A stretch of 64,000 nucleotides of DNA from Mesonia aestuariivivens (GCF_019311235.1 NZ_JAHWDF010000001.1:248001-312000), one strand, 5' to 3'. Numbered from the stretch's first letter, positions 54,677-62,642 are shown. Notes: generated by a model not told the origin, from the sequence alone. Numbers and translations: made by a program.

Positions 54677-56102
54677 TTTTGTCATAAACAATTTGTTGCA
54701 AAAAGAAGAAAGTGTGCGTTTAGAATTGAAAACAAATGCACATATAACATCCATTGCTAAAACAATAACCGCTTTTATAAACACCCAAGGCGGTGATATG
54801 TTAATAGGTGTAGAGGATAATAAAAAAATTGTTGGGGTAGAAAATGCAGCTAAGGTAAGAGATAGAATACAGCAACAATTGATAGAGGGTATTAAGCCCA
54901 ATGCACCTATTTCATCACAGGTTATCACATATAAAAACAAAGAACTTATTTTAATTAGCGTTTGGGAAGGTGCTAATAAACCTTATCAATATAAAGGTCA
55001 AATTTTCACTCGTGAAAATGATAGAACAAAACTATCTGATCAAGATATTTTAAAAGAACTAATTAGTGAACGTAAAGCAGCAGATTTTCATTGGGAAAGA
55101 AGAGCAGTTTTGGGTGCTACTTTAGATGATTTAGATAAACAAGAGATCAAAAAGACTATTAATCACTATCAAGTTTACAACTCTGAAAAAACATTTGTAG
55201 ACGAAGAAGACTTTTTGATTCAAACAGGTTTGTTGCAAAATGGTCATTTTACCAATGCTTGCATCGTTTTATTTGCCAAATCCCCTACACGCTTTATTCC
55301 GCAATCAAAAATTAGAGTAACGGTATATCCTTCAGATACAATAGGCGATAGCTTTTTAAATGACCGTATTTTTGATGGTAATGTGTTTAGTAATATTTCT
55401 GGTGTATTAAGTTTTTTAGATGTTACTTTTGGTAAAAATATTGTTATTGATGGTGTAGTAAGAAAAGAAAAGCATAATTATCCTTTATTAGCTTTAAGAG
55501 AGGGTTTATTAAATGCAATGGTACATAGGGATTATAATTCTGTGAATGGTTTTTTACAGATTTCTATTTTCTCTGATAGAACAGAAATTGCTAATTATGG
55601 TGGTTTACCTGATGGTATTACCTTAAGTGATTTAAGTAAAGAACATAATTCTATATTACGTAATCCTGATTTAGCTAAAATATGTTTTATAAGAAAGTAC
55701 ATTGAAATGCTTGGAAGCGGTACTTTAAGAATGATAAATGATTGTAGAAAGAATAAATTTAAAAAACCTTCCTGGAAACAAAAAAATAATATTACTACAG
55801 TTATTTTTCCAGATCTTAAGGCTACACTTAAAAATAGTGAAGGTGTAAATGAAGGTGTAAGTGAGGGTGTAAATGGTGAGCTTAATACTGTTTTTAATGA
55901 TCAAAGTGAAGGTGTAAAAAGAGAACTTATTAATATTTATAGTATAATTAAAAAAAATCCTGATTTAAAAGCTAAAGATATAGCTAATCTAATTGATAAA
56001 GGTTTATCTACTGCTGAACGTTATCTTAAGAAATTGAAAGATGAAGATTTTATTGAATATATAGGTTCTTCTAAAACTGGTGGTTATCACATTAAAAAAT
56101 AG
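54666..56102 (+). CDS. AlbA_2 / HATPase-like protein with C-terminal winged helix
   Basis: 478 residues: AlbA_2 (Schlafen-like) domain (about 10-130, RLELKTNAHITSIAKTITAF, QGGDMLIGVED), a HATPase_c_4-type region (about 270-370, ALREGLLNAMVHRDYNSVNG, GLPDGI), an EGVN tandem repeat linker (about 392-402, encoded by 12-base units), and a C-terminal winged helix (about 430-478). These proteins are called ATP-binding or putative transcriptional regulators and occur next to type I RM and other defence loci. Last gene of the coupled five-gene operon; no terminator is visible before the gene-free block. Confidence 0.85.
   Translation: MQSDFVINNLLQKEESVRLELKTNAHITSIAKTITAFINTQGGDMLIGVEDNKKIVGVENAAKVRDRIQQQLIEGIKPNAPISSQVITYKNKELILISVWEGANKPYQYKGQIFTRENDRTKLSDQDILKELISERKAADFHWERRAVLGATLDDLDKQEIKKTINHYQVYNSEKTFVDEEDFLIQTGLLQNGHFTNACIVLFAKSPTRFIPQSKIRVTVYPSDTIGDSFLNDRIFDGNVFSNISGVLSFLDVTFGKNIVIDGVVRKEKHNYPLLALREGLLNAMVHRDYNSVNGFLQISIFSDRTEIANYGGLPDGITLSDLSKEHNSILRNPDLAKICFIRKYIEMLGSGTLRMINDCRKNKFKKPSWKQKNNITTVIFPDLKATLKNSEGVNEGVSEGVNGELNTVFNDQSEGVKRELINIYSIIKKNPDLKAKDIANLIDKGLSTAERYLKKLKDEDFIEYIGSSKTGGYHIKK
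55839..55874 (+). repeat. Three in-frame 12-bp tandem repeats
   Basis: GAAGGTGTAAAT, GAAGGTGTAAGT and GAGGGTGTAAAT in tandem, encoding E-G-V-N/S units in the linker of the AlbA_2 protein; a fourth, separate copy lies at 55908. In-frame unit gain or loss would change linker length without frameshift. Confidence 0.8.
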
Positions 56103-57034
56103 AATAATAGCCTAATATCAATATTTTAAACATTTAGTTTTTTTCTCAAAGAACAAGAATCCCCAAGCAAATAAGTATAACTTCCATTGCATTACAGCTA
56201 TACCCATTTGCTTTCCGCGCAGTAAAAGCTAAAATACTTCCATAAATGACAGTATTTCAGCCCTTACTTTTTGCCTTTGCGCTTTTAATTCGTTTTCAAA
56301 ATAATATGTATTACAAACCAACAAAATCCGTGGCAGGTAATAAGGAGAGCTTCCGTCATTCTGTTTTGTTCCATAATACATAGCTGCAAGAGCATATAAT
56401 AAAAATTATAATTTCAGGAACTTTATGAAATAACAAAATAAGCTAAAAACCTATCACCTAAAATCTCTTGCATCTACCATTCATACGCTTTTTACGCCTT
56501 CCATCCTCAGGCTTCAAAAGCTATTCATTTGTAGTATTTCACACACGTCATTCCTACAGCACCCGTAGCTACTCTTGCACCCAAACCCATAAAGTTTTGC
56601 TACGCAAGTATATTATATTGGGTGCAATCGCTACTTATTGATGTGCGAGCCTGCGATCACAACGGGCGGTATAGTTTGTCACAGTAATTGGAACACCCAT
56701 ATTTGCATAAAGCTTATTTGTTTTATTTCCGATGGTCATAAAAAAACAAGCCTTATTGCAAACCGCGCAAAAGAGCTGTTTTAAAATTAGGTACTAAAAA
56801 ATCCGAATAATAATAGGATGCAGAATTGAATATCAATAAATAAGTGCAATAAAAAACAGCCCTTTCCTTTCCCACCGAACCAATTACAGCGCCAAACACG
56901 TGTTACAAACATAGCGCTGGCGGTATTCCATACCAAAAGCCAGCACACCCGTTGTTCAACTCGCAGTCGGCTCGCGCCTTTTAGATTACCTGCCGAAAGA
57001 AATACCTTAGATTAAACGAATAAAATTAAATAAA
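56103..57034. other. 932-base gene-free, hairpin-rich block
   Basis: No open frame of note on either strand; G+C is higher than in neighbouring genes. Inverted repeats: GCTAAAATACT / AGTATTTCAGC (56228-56238 with 56251-56261, one mismatch), TTGCACCCAA / TTGGGTGCAA (56575-56584 with 56618-56627, perfect), two 25-base arms at 56702-56726 and 56738-56762 (imperfect), GCTGTTTT / AAAACAGC (56775-56782 with 56853-56860) and the palindrome AACACGTGTT (56895-56904). It could be an origin of replication or transfer, or non-coding RNA genes, or debris of a repeated element. Confidence 0.6.
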
Positions 57035-57316
57035 ATGGAAGAAAGGAAAATCATTATCAATGAAATTACAGTAGATGAGCTTACAGAAAAAATCGCTGAT
57101 AAGTTATTCTCAAAAATTAAAGCTGTTTTGGAAAGTAATATAGAACAAGAAAACAAACTATTAAGTAGGAAAGAAGCAGCTGCTTACTTACAAATTAGTC
57201 AGGGTACATTATGGAATTGGTCTAAGTCGGGAAGATTAAAAAGTTATGGTTTGGGTAGTAGAGTTTATTATAAACAAAAAGAAATCGATGAAGTGTTAGA
57301 AAGAAATAAGCTATAA
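57035..57316 (+). CDS. Helix-turn-helix excisionase-like protein, right-end paralogue
   Basis: 93 residues; excisionase/MerR-type domain LLSRKEAAAYLQISQGTLWN, then LGSRVYYKQKEIDEVL, preceded by a helical segment with a short coiled-coil look. Paralogue of the 99-residue protein at 43070. It stands alone between two gene-free structured stretches, so it may regulate or bind them. Its role in excision is inferred from family and position. Confidence 0.78.
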   Translation: MEERKIIINEITVDELTEKIADKLFSKIKAVLESNIEQENKLLSRKEAAAYLQISQGTLWNWSKSGRLKSYGLGSRVYYKQKEIDEVLERNKL

Positions 57317-57701
57317 AATATGGCAAATATAGGCAGCTTACCTCAAGCCAACCGCAATTTGCTATAAAGGTCAAGCCCTACGGGTTTTCGGAAAAAATAG
57401 CAATTGAAGGCAATTGCTTTTCTAAAAATCCTACAGGCTATTTTTTCAGAAAAACCTTGACAGCAATCCAACGCTGCCAATAATAAGGGCATATTTTTTA
57501 GCTGAAAAAAAATATTGAAGAAAATAGGGAGTTTTTTTCTGTTGTTCAAAAGTCGTTTATAGTAAATCGCCGTCGGGAGCGACCAAAAACGGGAAATAAG
57601 CTTTCTTATAGCGATATTTGTGCAGTTAAATAACTTCTAAGCCGTTTTATCTCCGTATCAATTCCAAATCAATCACGTATTAATTTAAAAATGTAAATAA
57701 A
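57317..57701. other. 385-base gene-free stretch with a large hairpin
   Basis: Two 20-base arms (57382-57401 with 57437-57456) pair with 2 mismatches. An inner stem AGCAATTG / CAATTGCT lies at 57399-57418, and an outer pair GGCAGC / GCTGCC at 57332-57337 with 57474-57479 extends the fold to about 148 bases. No credible coding frame. Candidate structured RNA or a replication/recombination site of the island. Confidence 0.55.
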
Positions 57702-58343
57702 ATGGGAAAGATTAATCAAGGAATTTTAGGCGGTTTGTCTGGAAAAGTAGGAAATGTAATCGGTGGTAGTTGGAAAGGTATCGATTACTTGAGAATTAAA
57801 CCTTCCAGTGTAGCAAATCCACGAACTACAGGGCAAGTAAATCAAAGAAACAAGTTTACGGTCACTTTAGAATTTTTGCAAGCTGTGAAGCCGTTTATTA
57901 AAGTAGGCTATAAAAAGCTAGCTATCAAGAAAACCGAATTTAACGCTGCAATGTCTTATATTTTGAACAATGCGATTGATGGTATAGCACCTAACTTTGT
58001 AGTAGACTATCAAAATGCGAGCGTTAGTAGAGGGACTCTATCAGAACCTTTAAATGCTGGTACAGATTTAACTACTCCTGGTCAAATAGAGTTTAGTTGG
58101 GACGATAATTCGGATGAAGGTAATGCAAATGCAACCGATAAGGCGATGCTTTTAGCATATAATCCATTGAAAAAAGAGTCAATTTCACTTTTAAATGGTG
58201 CTCAGAGAGATGCAGGTGCAGAAATAATTACAATACCTTCTTCTTATTCGGGAGATAATTTAGAGCTGTTTATGGCTTTTATTTCAGAAGATGAAACAGA
58301 ATTATCGAACAGTATATATTTAGGATCTGGTACGGCTGCTTAG
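57702..58343 (+). CDS. DUF6266 family protein
   Basis: 213 residues matching the DUF6266 family of Bacteroidota: N-terminal GKINQGILGGLSGKVGNVIG, then GSWKGIDYLRIKP, a VANPRTTGQVNQRNKF segment, and a beta-rich C-terminal half with SWDDNSDEG. No signal peptide. Function unknown; members are recurrent in integrative elements and prophage-like regions. Last gene before attR, with its own terminator. Confidence 0.82.
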   Translation: MGKINQGILGGLSGKVGNVIGGSWKGIDYLRIKPSSVANPRTTGQVNQRNKFTVTLEFLQAVKPFIKVGYKKLAIKKTEFNAAMSYILNNAIDGIAPNFVVDYQNASVSRGTLSEPLNAGTDLTTPGQIEFSWDDNSDEGNANATDKAMLLAYNPLKKESISLLNGAQRDAGAEIITIPSSYSGDNLELFMAFISEDETELSNSIYLGSGTAA

Positions 58344-58365
58344 AAATTAAAATATGTACTAAATT

Positions 58366-58393
58366 ACCGCTTCAAATTGGGGCGGTTTTTTTT
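58366..58393 (+). terminator. Terminator after the DUF6266 gene
   Basis: ACCGC / GCGGT stem (58366-58370 with 58382-58386) followed by eight T. Confidence 0.75.
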
Positions 58394-58401
58394 GTGCTTA
58401 A

Positions 58402-58422
58402 TTGTACCCTTATTTGTACCTA
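58402..58422 (+). repeat. Two arm-type repeats, right end
   Basis: TTGTACCCT at 58402 and TTGTACCTA at 58414, 12 bases apart, matching the three copies before the integrase gene at 40704-40736. Confidence 0.72.
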
Positions 58423-58485
58423 AAAGATTTTTAAACTTTTTGAAACACTTATAAAAAACTCTCGGAAGTCAAGTACAACAAGGCT

Positions 58486-58537
58486 TAAAACAAAAAACCC
58501 CGATCAAAGATCGAGGTTTCTGCGGTGGTGCCTCCAG
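58486..58537. repeat. attR, 52-bp direct repeat with tRNA 3' end
   Basis: Right copy of the attachment repeat, overlapping the last 12 bases of tRNA-Phe and its terminator. Confidence 0.92.
58495..58523 (-). terminator. Terminator of tRNA-Phe
   Basis: On the minus strand, hairpin AAACCTCGATC / GATCGGGGTTT followed by TTTTTTGTTTT. The single difference from attL converts one G-C pair to G-U, so the fold survives. Confidence 0.78.
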
Positions 58538-58598
58538 GAATCGAACCAGGGACACAAGGATTTTCAGTCCTTTGCTCTACCAACTGAGCTAAGGCACC
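58526..58598 (-). tRNA. tRNA-Phe (GAA)
   Basis: Minus-strand cloverleaf of 73 bases: acceptor GGTGCCT / AGGCACC with discriminator A, D-arm AGCTCAGTTGGTAGAGC, anticodon loop CTGAAAA with GAA, and T-loop GGTTCGATTCC. CCA is not encoded (CCG follows). The 3' end lies in attR, so the gene was rebuilt by island integration and is intact. Confidence 0.97.
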
Positions 58599-58615
58599 AG
58601 TGCGTTAAGCGGTTG

Positions 58616-58646
58616 CAAATATATATTCCTTTTTACAATCTCACAA
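58616..58646 (-). promoter_or_regulatory. Promoter of tRNA-Phe
   Basis: On the minus strand TTG (58644-58646), a 20-base spacer, then TATATTTG (58616-58623), a close fit to the Bacteroidota -33/-7 pattern, 18 bases before the tRNA. Confidence 0.75.
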
Positions 58647-58674
58647 GAAAAAATCAAAAAAAATCTATTTTTTG

Positions 58675-58682
58675 TATGTTTG
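58675..58682 (+). promoter_or_regulatory. -7 promoter element of coaX
   Basis: TATGTTTG fits TAnnTTTG, 17 bases before the coaX start; no clear -33 element. Confidence 0.5.
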
Positions 58683-58699
58683 TAATCTAAATAGTAAGC

Positions 58700-59431
58700 A
58701 TGAATTTAGTAATAGATGTAGGGAATACTTTAGTTAAATTTGCTGTTTTTCAGGATAATATATTGCTGGAGAAGTTGTTTTTTGAACTTGAGCTTTTTGA
58801 AAAAAAAGTTCAATATTTTTTTCGAAAATATCCAGAAATAAAATTTTCAATCTTATGTAGTGTTCAAAAACAATCGCAAAAGTGGAAGTTGTTGTTGAAA
58901 GAAAAATCTATTTTTTTGCAACTTTCTTCAAGTACTCCTGTCTTTTTCGAAAATAAGTATTCATCTAAAAGTACGTTAGGTATAGATAGGTTAGCTTTGG
59001 TGGCAGCTGCAGCTTATCAATATAAAAATGAAAATGTGTTGATTATCGATGCAGGCACTTGCATTACTTACGATTTTAAAAATAATAAAAATGAGTACCT
59101 TGGCGGTATTATTTCTCCTGGCTTAAATATGCGAGCAAAAGCAATGCATCAGTTTACCGCAAAATTACCACTCGTTAAGTTAGAAAATAACGATGTAGGA
59201 ATTTTAGGGCAAGACACACAACAATGTTTAGAAATAGGAGTTTTGAAAGCAACAGCCTTAGAAATAGATGGATTTATTACTGAATATAAAAATAAATTTG
59301 AAGATTTAACAGTAATTTTAACGGGTGGGGATAGTCAAACTTTGTCTAAGAACGTAAAAAATAGCATATTTGCCCCCTCAAATTTCTTGCTTGAAGGTTT
59401 GAATCAAATTTTAGAATTTAATAAAAGTTAA
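58700..59431 (+). CDS. coaX: Type III pantothenate kinase
   Basis: First step of coenzyme A synthesis: phosphorylates pantothenate with ATP. ASKHA-fold enzyme, 243 residues: DVGNTLVKFAVF at the N-terminus, TLGIDRLALVAAA, IDAGTCITYDF and GGIISPGLNMRAKAM. Its TAA overlaps the next ATG (TAATG), so it heads the operon with the outer-membrane, TPR and lptC genes. Normal length for the family. Confidence 0.95.
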   Translation: MNLVIDVGNTLVKFAVFQDNILLEKLFFELELFEKKVQYFFRKYPEIKFSILCSVQKQSQKWKLLLKEKSIFLQLSSSTPVFFENKYSSKSTLGIDRLALVAAAAYQYKNENVLIIDAGTCITYDFKNNKNEYLGGIISPGLNMRAKAMHQFTAKLPLVKLENNDVGILGQDTQQCLEIGVLKATALEIDGFITEYKNKFEDLTVILTGGDSQTLSKNVKNSIFAPSNFLLEGLNQILEFNKS

Positions 59432-60669
59432 TGATTAAACAGTTAGTTACAATAGCAATTTTACTTTTTACGGTCACTTTGAGTGCTCAAGAAATCACTT
59501 CTTCACCTTATTCATTTTATGGAATTGGAGTGAAAAAATTTAAAGGCACAGCCGAAAATAGATCTATGGGAGGTTTGAGTATCGTATCAGATAGTATACA
59601 TGTTAACCTTCAGAACCCTGCTGGTTATGGAGCTTTAGCGCTTACTACCTACACGATCGCAGGTTCTCATACAAGCACAACTATATCTTCTACTTCCGCA
59701 GAAGACAAACTTTCCAGTACTAATATAGATTATTTAGCGATTGGTATTCCTGCAGGGAAACTTGGTTTTGGTTTTGGCGTTGTACCTTATAGTTCTGTGG
59801 GGTATGAATTAAGAAATCAGGACGAAAGTGTCATTAGTGATTTTACAGGTAGGGGAGGTCTAAATAAACTTTTCTTGGCTGCCGGTTATGAAGTTAATAA
59901 GAATCTTAGAATAGGGGTAGAAGGAAGTTATAATTTCGGTAACATTCAAAATAAAAATATTATTCGACAATCAGGGATTCAATTTGCGACCAGAGAGATA
60001 AACCGTTCAGATTTAAGCGGATTTAATGTGAAGTTTGGAGCGCAGTACGAAAAAATGATTAATCAAAAATTACAGTTAACAGGTTCTGCTAGTTTTGCGC
60101 CATCTAGCAATCTAAAATCAGATAACTTTAGAGAATTAGCAACCATAAGAATTCTTAATGATACCGAAGCAATTGCAGATGTAGAAGAAGTAAATGTAGC
60201 AGATGATGATTTAAAATTACCTTCTGAGTTAAGTTTAGGAGCGGGTATTGGGCAGCCTAGAAAATGGTTTGTAGGTGCAGAGTTTCAGCAATTAAGTGCT
60301 AGTGAGTTTACTAATCGCTCTTTTACGTTGGATAATGTTTCTTATAACGATGCTTCAACCTACAAAATTGGTGGTTACTTTATACCTAACTATAATGATA
60401 TTACAAGTTACTTTAAGCGAATTGTATATAGAGCTGGAGCAAGATATGGAGGTACTGGATTAACGATTAACGGAGAAGACGTTGATGAGTTTGGCATATC
60501 TTTTGGAGTAGGCTTGCCTGCAGGAAGATTACTAACAAATACCAACATAGGTGTCGAGTTTGGAAAAAGAGGAACTACAGATGCTGGTTTAGTAGAAGAA
60601 AAATTTGTTAGTTTTTATATCAGTTTATCTTTAAATGATAGATGGTTTCAGCAAAGAAAGTTTAATTAA
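59431..60669 (+). CDS. Outer-membrane beta-barrel protein
   Basis: 412 residues with a signal peptide (to SAQ, residue 20) and a barrel of alternating strands, starting SSPYSFYGIGVKKF, RSMGGLSI, NLQNPAGYGALALTTY, which resembles FadL/PorV-like outer-membrane proteins of Bacteroidota. Function unknown. It lies between coaX and a TPR protein in an order that is widely kept in flavobacteria, next to lptC, so an envelope-assembly link is reasonable. Confidence 0.78.
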   Translation: MIKQLVTIAILLFTVTLSAQEITSSPYSFYGIGVKKFKGTAENRSMGGLSIVSDSIHVNLQNPAGYGALALTTYTIAGSHTSTTISSTSAEDKLSSTNIDYLAIGIPAGKLGFGFGVVPYSSVGYELRNQDESVISDFTGRGGLNKLFLAAGYEVNKNLRIGVEGSYNFGNIQNKNIIRQSGIQFATREINRSDLSGFNVKFGAQYEKMINQKLQLTGSASFAPSSNLKSDNFRELATIRILNDTEAIADVEEVNVADDDLKLPSELSLGAGIGQPRKWFVGAEFQQLSASEFTNRSFTLDNVSYNDASTYKIGGYFIPNYNDITSYFKRIVYRAGARYGGTGLTINGEDVDEFGISFGVGLPAGRLLTNTNIGVEFGKRGTTDAGLVEEKFVSFYISLSLNDRWFQQRKFN

Positions 60670-60688
60670 TTATACATAAAAATCAACT

Positions 60689-62065
60689 ATGAAAACCAGA
60701 TTGTTAGCTTTATTATCCGCAGTATTTTTTAGCTTTGGGATAGCAAACGCCCAAGAGGTAGATTGCAATACAACTTTAAATCTTTTTTCGCAAAGTGCGA
60801 AAATTAAAGATTATAAGTCTGCCTTGCCTAATTATAAAAGTTTAATTGAAAGTTGTCCAAAAATTAATTTAGCAGTTTACCAGTATGGTGAGCGCATGTT
60901 TAAACAATTTATTAAAGAAACTGAAGGTGATGCTGCAAAACAAAAAGAATATGCACAAGCTTTAATCAAGAATTACGAATTACGATTAGAAAACTTTCCA
61001 AGCAAGACAGCAAAAGGTGAAGTTTATTCAGATATTGCTCAAGTAAAGTTTGATAGTGAATTAGGTTCTATAGAAGACCAGTACAATGCTTTTGATAAGG
61101 CTTGGGAATTAGATAAAGAATCTTTTAATAGTCCAAAGGCTTTATATGCTTATTTTAATTTAGTAGTGAAATTACAAGAATCTGGGAAGAAAGATCTTCA
61201 AGATGTATTTACTAAATACGATGAGCTAATTCAGAAAATAGAGCGTCAAGAAATTTTTCGTGCAGAGCAGGCTGAACCTTTAATAGAAAAGCAAGAAGCA
61301 GGAGAAGAATTAACTTCTACAGAGAAAAGAGTATTAGGTAATTCTGAAATCTACTTGACTAACTTTATGAAGATAAAAGGATCAATTAACTCTATGTTAG
61401 GGGAAAAGGCAGATTGTGAGAACTTAATTCCGTTATACCAAAAAGATTTTGAGGCTAAGAAAACCGATACAGAATGGTTAAAAAGAGCAGCCAGAAGATT
61501 GTCTGCTAAAGATTGTGATGATCCATTATTTTTTCAGTTAGTAGAAGCGTTACATACTGCAGAGCCTTCAGCTAAAACAGCTTATTATTTAGGTCAATTA
61601 GCGGATAAAGGTGGTAACGACGCTAAAGCATTAGAATATTATAATCAATCGGCAGAGTTAGAGGTAGAACCTTTGGCTAAAGCTAAAGTGTATTATAAAA
61701 TTGCTAATAAATACAAAGCAAAAGGAAGCTTGTCTCAAGCAAGGAATTTTTATAGAAAAGCACTTAAATTTCAACCTTCTCTAGGAGTAGCATATTTAAA
61801 GATTGCTGCTATGTACGCAGGAAGTGCAAATAACTGTGGAGGAACATCATTTGAAAAAAGAGCGGTGTATTGGTTAGCAGCGGAATATGCAGATAGAGCT
61901 AATAAGGTAGATCCTTCATTAAAATCTGTAGCTACTAAAACAGCAGCATCTTATAGAGCTACTGCTCCGCAAAAGCAAGATATTTTCACTTCAGACTACA
62001 AACCTGGAAGTCGTATTTCTTTTAGCTGTTGGGTAGGAGAGAGTGTAAGAGTACCTGCACTTTAG
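60689..62065 (+). CDS. Secreted tetratricopeptide-repeat protein
   Basis: 458 residues: signal peptide (to NAQE, residue 22), then helical repeats with the TPR pattern, clearest at ALEYYNQSAELEVEPLAKAK and LSQARNFYRKALKFQPSLGV. Likely periplasmic or outer-membrane scaffold. It starts 19 bases after the barrel protein and is followed after 10 bases by lptC. Confidence 0.82.
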   Translation: MKTRLLALLSAVFFSFGIANAQEVDCNTTLNLFSQSAKIKDYKSALPNYKSLIESCPKINLAVYQYGERMFKQFIKETEGDAAKQKEYAQALIKNYELRLENFPSKTAKGEVYSDIAQVKFDSELGSIEDQYNAFDKAWELDKESFNSPKALYAYFNLVVKLQESGKKDLQDVFTKYDELIQKIERQEIFRAEQAEPLIEKQEAGEELTSTEKRVLGNSEIYLTNFMKIKGSINSMLGEKADCENLIPLYQKDFEAKKTDTEWLKRAARRLSAKDCDDPLFFQLVEALHTAEPSAKTAYYLGQLADKGGNDAKALEYYNQSAELEVEPLAKAKVYYKIANKYKAKGSLSQARNFYRKALKFQPSLGVAYLKIAAMYAGSANNCGGTSFEKRAVYWLAAEYADRANKVDPSLKSVATKTAASYRATAPQKQDIFTSDYKPGSRISFSCWVGESVRVPAL

Positions 62066-62075
62066 TAAAGTATTT

Positions 62076-62642
62076 ATGTATATCACATATCATCATATTT
62101 TAAAAGGCATTGTTGCATTAGTTTTTGCAACAATGCTTTTTTCATGTCAAAATGGTTTAAATGAAGCGCGAAAATTTGATGTAGATTATCAAGCTCCGCT
62201 AACTGTGGGGGAAGGGATTAATCTTTTTTATACCGATAGCGGTAAAGTAAGAGCTAATCTTAGAAGTCCTAAAATGTTAGATTTTACTAATCTTCAATTT
62301 CCATATCGGGAGTTTCCTGATGGAGTAGAAGTAGATTTTTTTAATGAAAAGCAAGAGAAAACCAATATTATAGCAGATTATGGTATTATTTACAATACTA
62401 CAAATTTAATAGACCTGAGGGGAAATGTAAAAATTGTGACTGCAGATAGCACCATTTTAAATGCTAAACAATTATATTGGGATCAATCTAATAGTTGGAT
62501 TTTTTCTGATGAAAAATATAATATACAAATGACAAACGGAGCGTTAAACGATGGAGAGGGTTTTGATGCTAACGAAAATTTTGATAAATTCATTTCACGC
62601 TCCAATGTTGGAGTGCAATATATAGACGAATCTGAAAAATAA
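62076..62642 (+). CDS. lptC: LPS export protein LptC-like lipoprotein
   Basis: 188 residues, with an N-terminal membrane or lipoprotein segment (ATMLFSCQN, lipobox Cys) and the OstA/LptC beta-jellyroll pattern: GVEVDFFNEKQEKTNIIADY, GIIYNTTNLIDLRGNVKI, ADSTILNAKQLYWDQ. LptC passes lipopolysaccharide from the inner-membrane ABC transporter to LptA. Its stop overlaps the next gene's start by one base. Confidence 0.9.
   Translation: MYITYHHILKGIVALVFATMLFSCQNGLNEARKFDVDYQAPLTVGEGINLFYTDSGKVRANLRSPKMLDFTNLQFPYREFPDGVEVDFFNEKQEKTNIIADYGIIYNTTNLIDLRGNVKIVTADSTILNAKQLYWDQSNSWIFSDEKYNIQMTNGALNDGEGFDANENFDKFISRSNVGVQYIDESEK

Larger units (their letters stand above)
40523..58537. mobile_element. 18-kb integrative island in tRNA-Phe
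   Basis: Bounded by 52-base direct repeats (40523-40574 and 58486-58537, one mismatch). The right copy is the 3' end of an intact tRNA-Phe. Contents: tyrosine integrase at the left end reading inward, helix-turn-helix proteins, a VirE/DUF3987 replication-type protein, an ImmA/IrrE module, a type I restriction operon with extra genes, and a DUF6266 protein. No relaxase, coupling protein, conjugation gene, transposase or phage structural gene is recognisable. All protein genes are on the plus strand. It is best described as a non-conjugative integrative genomic island carrying defence genes. Confidence 0.88.

Noticed and set aside
56103-57034. CRISPR array in the gene-free block
   Set aside because: The repeats are inverted pairs of differing sequence, not regularly spaced direct repeats, and no cas gene is present.
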